A stretch of 64,000 nt of DNA. Origin: Sequoia sempervirens (lineage: Eukaryota; Streptophyta; Pinopsida; Cupressales; Cupressaceae). The notes under the pieces are model-generated. The model searched no databases, was not told the origin of the DNA, and was given only the letters and a program-made list of their open reading frames with translations. Shown one piece after another: positions 56,231 to 64,000 of this stretch; positions within the stretch are counted from its first letter, which is position 1, and each line of letters begins with the position of its first letter. The DNA lies in NCBI GenBank assembly GCA_007258455.2, contig VDFB02373365.1, forward strand, positions 217,677,765-217,741,764, given 5' to 3'. The translations under genes and the position numbers were made by a program.

Positions 56231-57170
56231 ATTTGTGATCGGATTTCAATGGGCATGAAAGTGCAAACCTACTAGGTGGACTAAGATGACACTACTCACT
56301 AGTATACAGATGAGAATGATCTAGATGACGACTTAGGAATTGGATTAGATGAGGGATTGATTAATGGGATCAGATGATGGATATGGATACATTTGGATTG
56401 GGATTGGTTTGATCGAGAGGATAGAGGATTGATTGGATTAGATGATAGATTTAGATGGGATTATGAAACTGATTCTAAACTAAGTTCAGAGATTTAATTA
56501 GTTGACATTTGGTGTTGATTGATTAGGTGCGACTACAAAGAGGATGATTACGGCACCGAATCTACCTCAAGATGGAAGTAGATTGATTGGGTCGAGGATG
56601 ATAACTGACTTAGGATGGATAAAAATCCTAACCAAGAATGGATGATAATGATTGGGATCATACTCCTAAGCCAACTTGGATGGAACCTCAGAAAAGAAGT
56701 CTAGGGGATTAGGATTGATGAATCGATGATGGATATGCAGCCTAAGGATGTCCTAAGATGTACCGAGGTGATTTGGTTGATGAAACGATGTATTTTGGAA
56801 AATGCAGATGGATTAAAGTGAAGATTATGGGCGAACGAAAGGTGATAAAAATGTTTTGATCATGGAAAACGACTAGGAAAATGACAAGGTTTTAGTGGCC
56901 CAAAGGATTCACATTCTAGAATTTCTATGAGAAATGGATACGCCTCTATGTATGAAAAAATCACCTCTTTGGATCACAACTTCGCCTATCTTTACTAAGA
57001 AAATTTTCCCCTGTGTCAAGCAACTTCACCCATTTAGGGGGGAAAATTCACCCAAATCAGAGATGTCTTCAAAAACAAGCAAATTTGATATGAAAATTCA
57101 CTTATCAACTAAGCAAATTCACCCAAACTCTGACTAGGGAAAAAAAATAGGTGATTTTGATAATCAGGTT
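56231..57170. other. Tat2 leader, gag-proximal part
   Basis: About 940 bases of non-coding text, rich in GATTGGATTAGATGA words at 56330-56460 and GGATGATAATGA words at 56560-56660. From 56930 ATTCACC and AAATTCACC words begin. No gene is recognised. Confidence 0.5.
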
Positions 57171-57478
57171 CGCCTAAACAACTTGCAATTTTGCCTAAAC
57201 AGTAGTCAAATTCGCCTAAACAATACTCAAATTCATTTAAATAGGGATCAAATTCACCCAAATAGAGAGCAGGTTCACCCGAATAAAGATCAAACTCGCC
57301 CAAACAGAGAGCAGACTCACCCAAACTGTGAGCAGGTTTTCCCAAACAGTGATCAAACTTGCCCAAACAGATAGCAGACTCACCCAAACTATGAGAAAAT
57401 TTGCCCAAACAGATATCAGACTCACCCAACTAGAGAGTAGACTTGCCCAAATTGTGAGAAGATTCACCTAAACTCAGA
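57171..57478 (-). repeat. 21-base tandem repeat array in the Tat2 leader
   Basis: Units such as AGCAGACTCACCCAAACTGTG and ATCAAACTTGCCCAAACAGAT are each 21 bases, and about 14 follow without gaps. On the minus strand (Tat2 sense) the array is open and gives a seven-residue motif of the form LGE-F/S-D/A-x-C (for example LGEFDYC, LGESALC, LGKFDHC), in an open frame of 106 codons (57109-57429). Confidence 0.85.
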
Positions 57479-59341
57479 AGAACGATAGGGAAACGGATGG
57501 ATTTGACTTGCAGGATCACCTAACGGGATGGAAACTTCGCCTATTTCCTGAACAGGGATAGATTCACCTAAAAATAGGATTTCCTAACGGACAAACAGCC
57601 CAGCCTAATAGGGAAATGGTCAAATGGCATCGATGAATAGAAAAGCGGAGTCAACAAATGGGAAAATGGACTCGATGAATGGAAAATGGACTCAAACAAT
57701 GGACAAACAGACTTGACCAAACAATGAAACAGACTTGTCTAATGTGTAAAGGGACAACCGAAGACTTGAACAGAAGATGGGATTGGCTATTCAGAGAACA
57801 AATTAACCCAAGGATGTTGCAAATTCGCTTGTTCCCAGGGAATGGGCGAATTTGATGACTTAGAGGGCTGACAAGGAACTAAAATAACAAGAAAATTTTC
57901 CTAAAGTTAAAACAAATTTTCCTCTTCTAGAGAACGGGAAAATTTGATGACTAATGGACTGACATAATGACTCAGATAGTAAGCAAAAATTTCCCTTTAG
58001 GGATCAAACTCACCCAAAACAGTAGCAAATTTTCCCAAACACGAAGAAAATTCACCTATTCTTTGGAGAACGAGAAAACAAGAACTGAAAGACTCACCTA
58101 ACGGATGAATGGACTCGCTTGTTACAAGAAACAGGCAAAAATGGGGTCACCTAAGAAAGTGTCCCACAAGAAAATTCACCTTTGTTAAAGGAAAATTCAC
58201 CCAAATGAGGAGACCTAGACTAGACTTAGATGCAGATTCACCCTTTTACAAGGTGAAATCACTTGTCTTCAATGAAAATTCACCTCTTTTAGGGGAAAAT
58301 TCACCTCTAAAGGTAGGGATGATTATGGCAAAGGAAAAGAAGCACTACAAACAATAGACAAAAGGCAAGGCAGACTCAACTGAAAGGAAATGCACGAGTA
58401 TCACACAAAGAATACACTCCAAATAGAACAATCCTAAAATTAGTGATATGGGTTTGCAAACTCGATGTAGGCCCACTACCTTGAGCGGACAACCCAAGGT
58501 TAATACTCTGTGATATCGGGGTCGTTCTTTGGATCACCCTTTCTCATGAAGGAAGATAGCTAGCGTTCCAATGGCACAAGGTCGTCAACAGACACCACGG
58601 GCTCACCTTCACACTCTCACTTAGAGACTATCATAGTCCACCACGAGGATTCCTATCTCAACCCAAGGGAGTATGTGGTGAGTAACTTTGGGGTACGGTG
58701 CATATCCCCTACACTACACCAAGTTGCAGCTAAAACACGGGTCTCTATCTAGGTAAAATAAGGTGATCTAGGGAGTCCTTTATATATGCATGATATGTGA
58801 GGTACAACCATCAACACTAGCCCATCACAAGCGTGAGTCAAGAGCCCTAGTGAGGTATTGGAAACTCAAACTAACTCTTCACATCTTATCTAGGTATCAC
58901 CCTAGCTTCGATGCTCCACCAGACACGACATGGTTGGATTGGGGTACAACTTTGGCTCTCCCCCCTTTATATACCCCACCGGTAAATGTGGTTGGGATCA
59001 TCCCTTGGGGTGATGAAATCCTCAAGCAGGTCCCACTAAGAGAATAAGATACTAGACATTTTCGGTTGGTCCCTAGGCTCGCATGTAATGTAAGGGGAGA
59101 GTTTAGACATACTAGCACATCCTAAGGATACACAAATGGACTAGAGTGAACTGTGATTTCTCATCACCCAGGATCACCAAATGGTGCAAGGGGATTGGAT
59201 ACATCAACAGCCCACTCACAAACACAGCAAGCAAGTAAATTGACCCTCTATTTACAGCTGTGTGTGCCTAGATTAGTGTAGAAAAAAAAACAAACAAACT
59301 AAAATAAAATAGTTGGGACCAATCATTCTACAAGAAAATTT
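57479..59341. other. Tat2 leader, LTR-proximal part
   Basis: Up to 58330 the text keeps ATTCACC, AAATTTTCC and ATTCGCC words, a decayed version of the neighbouring repeat. From 58440 to 59290 there is ordinary non-repetitive sequence with no recognised gene; an 85-codon open frame at 58790 is without motif. I looked for a primer binding site after the LTR end (just left of 59342) and did not find a convincing tRNA match. Confidence 0.5.
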
Positions 59342-60388
59342 TGTACAGCATGTTTTCTACCCTAAAATAATGCAAAACAAACAAAATGCAAAGGAGAAAG
59401 AACACAAAAAACACCTCAAGATTGGCCTAGTTGAACTTGAACAAAGAAAGGATGAAAACAAGTTGTTTACCTTTCCCAAGTCGATTGGTTGGTTGGCCTT
59501 GTTGATAGCTTGATATGTGTGCTCCATTGGATGGAAAATCACATGAAACTAGATGCAAAATGATGTAGATGCAATGGGGGATGCAATGGTGAAGGTGGGT
59601 ATTTGGATAAGTGCACAAAATGAATGCAAAGTGAACTTGAAATTTGTAGCAATGGAGGATGCAAAAGTTGAGTGCTTGAAGGTTTAATGGCTTGAATGCT
59701 TGAATGTGAATGAATGAAAATGAGGTCAAAATCCTCTATTTTAGGGGAAAGGCCTCTAAATAAATGGAGGGATAGGATTTAGCCACGATGGACAAGATGA
59801 AGGGCTATGGTGAGTTGAGGACTCACAAGCCCTCACATCTTGCCATGTGGCAATGAGGTGTAAAGGGGGAAGGTGATGTGGAGGTACTTGAAAGTACCTT
59901 GGGATTGGGACAAGATCTCCTCATAGGAATTCCTTGTCTCCATGTGGGGGGATGTGACACATGAGGAATTTAAAATTCCTCAATAATCCTCATAGAGAAG
60001 AGAGAAACCTTGGAGGAATAAATGTGAATTTTTAATTCACATGATTCGAAGGTACTTGGAAGTACCTTGGGATTGGGACAAGGTCTCCTCATAAAGGAGG
60101 TCCTTGTCCCCATGTGGGAGATGTGACACGTGAGGAATTTAAAATTCCTCAATAACCCACATGGGGAAGAGGAAATCCTTGGAGGAATAAATGTGAATTT
60201 TTAATTCACATGGGGAAGAGGTTGCCTTGGCTAAATGGGGAAAGAATTTATGATGGTTGGCTTGGAGGTATGCCATAAATGGCATGGGGATTAGGTTGAC
60301 CTAATCATATGATTAAGGTTGTGCAAATAGGTGATTAAGGGGGCTAATGAGGGATTAGAAGCAAGTTTCAAGATATGGAGGATGTGAT
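59342..60388 (-). repeat. Tat2 5' LTR, cut by copia-2
   Basis: Colinear with 20733 to about 21776. Both carry CTACCCTAAAATAATG near the left end, the stem-loop block (59807-59840) and the repeated GGTACTTG segments. It stops after GGAGGATGTGAT, exactly where the copia-2 LTR starts with TGTTGG. The rest (about 350 bases) should lie past copia-2, beyond the window. Confidence 0.85.
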
Positions 60389-61631
60389 TGTTGGCAACAC
60401 AAGGGCAGACAGCTGAGAGGGGGGGTGAATCAATTGTCATAGAAATTATACATATTAAACTTATTCTCATATCTGATAAATAAACATGAAAGCATAAACC
60501 ATCACCACATCAGAAACACACATAACACCAAGATTTTTTTTGTGGAAAACCTGTTAGGGGAAAAACCATAGTGGAGGTTAATCCAAAAGATTATACTCTA
60601 TTAAAAGTATAAAAGAATTGTAAATGGGAATGCACATGCATTCAGGCACACTTCCTAGAGCTCAATGCTCAAATACAAAAGGCTTACTACCCAAAGGAAG
60701 ACTTGCTATCTTACAAAAACATTCAGATTACATCTGGAAGATTTTGAACTGAGAAAATAGCATCTGCTAATGCCTAATTACAGTTTCGGTTAAGCACATA
60801 AACATCTGCTCATTCTTCTTCACACTTTACTTCTACCTTTGAAAGATCAAAACATTATTCGCACATAGCACTCACACACTTCATACACCACTACCTTCAA
60901 ATGGTATAAGCAATCGCTCATATATATTTGCAACTAGAGATTAGAACAACTACATGTCGGCCCAACAAAATATAAAATGAGTACAAACTATCAGCCCAAA
61001 TCAATAAACAATTATTAATGCACACCAAAAAATGTGTGCCAAAACATAGTAAGGAGCCAAAACAACATCCTCAAACATGAAACACCTTAAACAATTATGC
61101 CTTGAAGATCCACAACACGCTTCAATCACCCTGTCAGCCATTATCATCAAAAACATTAACACACAAAAGAAAATCACCAATTGCAAGCACAACAATCAAT
61201 GTGGATCAACAACATAGATAGAGCATGATCTAGAAACATCCACAAGCATCATGAATCACCATAGAAGCATCTACAACAACTCAAATTACTAGAATCACTT
61301 TATCTTCTTTCAGGAACACCAACTGAAGCAATAGAACAACTGTCAAAACACAAATACTCATAACTCAATCAAATCTTCATGCAAACCTCTAAAACTTCAT
61401 GTGGGTAAACTAGATGTACTTGAAAATAGACCCTTTAATCCACAACCTCTTATCATCAATATACTAAGCTATCCAATAGCATGGTAGCTATACTGAAATT
61501 CAGTGCATCACCGACAACCTGCAACTTATTTTATTACAATTTTCTCAATATCCTGGACCTATAAAGCCTTAAAGACATTAATTCCAATAGTGTTTATATC
61601 AATGAACACAACATATCAACAATATCCAACA
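60389..61631 (-). repeat. Copia-2 3' LTR
   Basis: It runs from TGTTGGCAACAC to ATATCCAACA, so both ends have the TGTTGG / CCAACA inverted termini. A tract of GCTCAATGCTCAAA-like words at 60655-60715 parallels the series in the copia-1 LTR. Confidence 0.88.
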
Positions 61632-61644
61632 GTCTCCCCCTTTG
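61632..61644 (-). promoter_or_regulatory. Copia-2 polypurine tract
   Basis: The minus strand reads CAAAGGGGGAGAC directly before TGTTGGATAT, the LTR sense start. Confidence 0.88.
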
Positions 61645-61934
61645 GCATTGATGGCAACACATGATGTGAAAAACACCATCAACGTAACTTTCTCTTAGCT
61701 CTTTCTCCCCCTTAGATTTTGACTCTTTTCTCCTTAACTCTTTCATAATTTTTCACATGACTCTTCTCCCCCTTTGACATCAATGGCAAAGATACACATT
61801 ATCTTTCTCCACACAAGCTCTGAACCACATTTTTGAACATTTGACTACTCCCCCTGAGTAACAGCCACCACAACATCAATTTGGATCATAAGATATGACT
61901 ATGAAATGCACAGACTGATGCAAGTCAATGCATC

Positions 61935-62597
61935 TTAATTCTGATTAGGAGGGGTAATTACCCCTAGCTTCCCTTTGAGATACTCAAAATTATCCTTAGG
62001 AAAGGGCTTGGTACAGATATCTGTAATATGTTCCTTAGTGGGCACATACTCCAATCTGAATTCCTTTTCACTCACCTTCTCTCTCAAAAAGTTGAACTTG
62101 ATAGATATATGCTTGGTTTTTTAATGCAGTGCCAGATTCTTAGAAATGTTAATTGTGCTTGAATTATCACAGAATACAGTAATAGGTTCATCATACACAA
62201 CTCTTATATCTTTCAACATCTACTTCATCCAAAAAACTTGAGTACAATTGTTAGCAAAAGTAATGTATTCTGCCTCTACAGTAGATAAAGAAATGGAATT
62301 CTGCTTCTTACTTAACCATGAAATCAGCTTCTTTCCCAAGAAAAATGAACCACCACTAGTACTCTTTATTTCATTCACATCTCCTTCCCAATCAGCATCA
62401 ATAAAATCACTCAAAGTAAGGTCATCTTCTTTAGGATACCATAGGCCAAAACCAATTGTCCCCTTCAAGTACCTGAAAATCCTTTTCACAGCTGTCACAT
62501 GAGATTCCTTAGGATCAGCTTGAAATCTTGCAACAGTGCATATGGCATTCATGATATCAGGTCTAGTTTGATTCAAATAGATCAATCCACCAATCAT
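61935..62597 (-). pseudogene. Copia-2 RNase H
   Basis: The 125-codon frame MIGGLIYLNQTRPDIM continues GFGLWYPKEDDLTLSDFIDA, with DADWEGDVNEIKSTSG carrying RNase H acids, and SLSTVEAEYITFANNCTQVF with the Glu. Past a stop at 62220 it continues EPITVFCDNSSTINISKNL, then HISIKFNFLREKV and VPTKEHITDICTKPF. It ends LGVITPPNQN and a TAA at 61935-61937. The acids are kept; two stops and little else disrupt it, so copia-2 looks younger than its hosts. Confidence 0.88.
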
Positions 62598-62612
62598 GGA
62601 TCTATATCTAGT

Positions 62613-63485
62613 CTAATTTTTTTTAGGAGAATCATCATCTTGTGTTAACTTACATCCGATCACCATAGGTGTACCAACCGGATTCAAATCTTCCATACCA
62701 AACTTCTTCAGCAGTTCTTTTGTATACTTGGACTGAGATATAAGGATCCCTCTATCTAGATGAGTAATTTTAAATCCAAAAAATAATTTCATTTCTCCAA
62801 ACATAGACATCTCAAACTCATTATGCATCTCATTAGAAAACTTCATGCACAAACTATCATCTCCTCCGAAAATGATATCATCAACAAATACTTCAACAAT
62901 CAAATCTTTATCATGATCAATCTTGAAATACAAATTATTATCAGCGGTACCTTTATTAAATACAAGCTTCAACAAATACTTGTCCAATCTGGCATACCAT
63001 GCTCTTAGGGATTTCTTGAGTCCATACAATGCTTTCTTCAACCAAAAAACCATATCTCCCTAATCAGTCAATTGAAATCCATCAAGTTTCTCAATATACA
63101 CTTCTTCTTCTAGGTTGCCATTTAGAAATGTTGACTTGACATCCATCTGATAAACCTTGAATTTTTCTTAAGCATCATAAGCAATAAATAGTCTCACAGC
63201 TTCAATCCTAGCAACAAGAGCAAAATTTTCTTCAAATTCAATTCCTTCCATCTGAGAATATCCTTTACACACCAGTCTTGCTTTGTTTCTAACAACTTCA
63301 CCTTGTTGATTCAGTTTGTTCTGAAAGACCCATTTAGTTTGAATTACATTTTTGTCCTTAGGTCTAGGAACAAGAATACATGTATCATTCTTCTCAATTT
63401 GTAGTAGTTCTTCTTTCATTGCTTCCACCCAATGTTCATCTTTGCATGCTTCATTAACACTATTAGGCTTAGTCTTTAAGATCAA
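62613..63485 (-). pseudogene. Copia-2 reverse transcriptase
   Basis: The frame reads [40 protein letters not shown], then after a stop [20 protein letters not shown], and KKALYGLKKSLRAWYARLD. The active site is VFVDDIIFGG, an F-V-D-D variant. SKYTKELLKKFGM and LNPVGTPMVIGCKLT follow. Stops lie at about 63167, 63060 and 62610. Overall conservation is good. Confidence 0.9.
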
Positions 63486-63835
63486 ATAGTATTATTTTGC
63501 AATTCTTCTCCTAGTTTGAACACCTTTTTTTCTTATCACCAATAATTTGATCTTCTGAATGATTTAGTCCTACATACCTTGGATTCTTAGGGTGTTCTTG
63601 AACATCAGGCTCTTGTTATCTTACTTTTACACTTTCACTAGTTCTTTCCTCTTGATTTTCTCGATTCGTCGAAATGATCTTAACTTGATTTGAAGTTTGA
63701 ACTTTCTTTCCTTTATCTAAACTGTCATTTTGATTGTGTGAATCATATCCACAGGTTTTGGATGGTCTAACTGTGTATTCATCAACTTTGACATTAGCAT
63801 TGGGTGATCCCACAATAGTGGTTTACAATTTTTGG
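63486..63835 (-). pseudogene. Copia-2 integrase C-terminal tail, cut short
   Basis: A 65-codon frame (63616-63813) begins near PNANVKVDEYTVRPSK, which parallels the SANVKFDENMYS segment at the end of copia-1's integrase, and continues as a polar Lys/Asn/Ser-rich tail. Beyond 63813 coding similarity is lost within about 25 bases, so the rest of the integrase core is not in its expected place. Confidence 0.6.
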
Positions 63836-64000
63836 CCAAACTAGACACTGAAATAATTTTTTTTAACTAAATCTTCAGTTTCGGGCACCTATAGCGGCTA
63901 AACCGTGAGGAATTTGAAGATGATGCAAACTATAGTTTCGTGAAATTTTGTCTATAGATTCTAAATATATTTTTTTCAAAATTTTTGGAATCAAATTGTA
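63836..64000. other. Unassigned sequence at the window end
   Basis: The text here (CACCTATAGCGGCTAAACC then GTGAGGAATTTGAAGATGATG) is not copia coding sequence. It is AT-rich toward the end. It may be the edge of another inserted element; the window ends before that can be tested. Confidence 0.35.

Larger units (their letters stand above)
20733..60388 (-). mobile_element. Tat2: large Tat-type Ty3/gypsy element with antisense PMD gene and three nested insertions
   Basis: The left LTR (20733-22126) and right LTR (59342-60388, cut short) are close copies over about 1.04 kb. Between them, on the minus strand, lie gag, protease, RT, RNase H, archaeal RNase H and integrase in normal Tat order, plus a PMD gene on the opposite strand between pol and the 3' LTR. 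Antisense extra reading frames in that position are known in the Tat lineage, for example maize Grande. Element A, the chromodomain gypsy element and copia-2 interrupt it. One element rather than two neighbours is an inference from LTR pairing, strand and order. Confidence 0.75.
60389..64000 (-). mobile_element. Copia-2: Ty1/copia element inserted in Tat2 5' LTR, runs past window end
   Basis: The LTR (60389-61631), polypurine tract and pol in copia order on the minus strand are visible; the 5' side lies beyond 64000. The LTR shares with copia-1 the sense-end CACCCCCCTC word and the tract neighbourhood, so the two are related families. GTGAT (60384-60388) would be the left target duplication. 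A sequence break at about 63836 may be a further insertion. Confidence 0.85.

Noticed and set aside
57171..57478. Possible CRISPR array (regular 21-base repeats)
   Set aside because: Repeats are contiguous with no spacers and lie in a plant retrotransposon leader; it is a minisatellite.
59300..59341. Primer binding site next to Tat2's 5' LTR (TTGGTCCCAAC on the minus strand)
   Set aside because: It starts with TGG but lies nearly 30 bases from the LTR end and matches no tRNA end I can recall.

Overview
The window is plant nuclear DNA made almost entirely of LTR retrotransposons. I find no intact host gene, tRNA, rRNA or CRISPR array. The plant assignment rests on Tat-type and chromodomain Ty3/gypsy elements, on Ty1/copia elements with an initiator-Met-tRNA-like primer site, and on a plant mobile domain (PMD) reading frame. 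Long nested arrays of old, decayed elements would fit a large genome such as a gymnosperm's, but that is inference and I cannot name a species.

Layout. Bases 1-7012 hold old non-coding material: the 3' end of a plus-strand element (64-base tandem repeats, polypurine tract, LTR from 3228) and minus-oriented LTR fragments of a related family. Bases 7013-13537 are a minus-strand Ty3/gypsy element, Tat1, with gag, protease, an extra archaeal-type RNase H placed before RT, RT, RNase H, and a truncated integrase. Its gag is cut at 13537 by copia-1 (13538-20732, minus strand). The 5' LTR of copia-1 is cut at 20732 by a very large Tat element, Tat2 (20733 to at least 60388, minus strand).

Tat2 has a 3' LTR at 20733-22126, a decayed PMD gene antisense to the element (22667-31216), a long spacer, pol (39645-44400), gag with a Gln/Pro/Tyr-rich region (44887-47524 plus 56038-56223), a leader with 21-base tandem repeats, and a 5' LTR at 59342-60388. 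Three younger elements sit inside it. Element A (24945-30159) is non-autonomous, splits the PMD gene and has a GTACC target duplication. A chromodomain gypsy element (47525-56037, plus strand) splits gag and has an ATCCA duplication. Copia-2 (60389 to past the window end) splits the 5' LTR. Removing element A or the chromodomain element together with one duplication copy restores a continuous reading frame, which supports these boundaries.

How the parts relate. Each autonomous element once encoded Gag, protease, RT-RNase H and integrase for its own copying. All are now broken by stops, frameshifts, lost catalytic residues or truncation. Element A has no pol; it shares part of its internal sequence with the region beside Tat2 pol and has a related LTR, so it probably relied on Tat2-like proteins. 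The most unusual points are the position of the extra RNase H in Tat1, the antisense PMD coiled-coil gene in Tat2, the head-to-head LTR in element A, paired stem-loops next to the polypurine tracts of Tat2 and element A, and 21-base repeats in the Tat2 leader. Coordinates inside decayed genes are approximate, and all homology calls come from motif reading without database searches.
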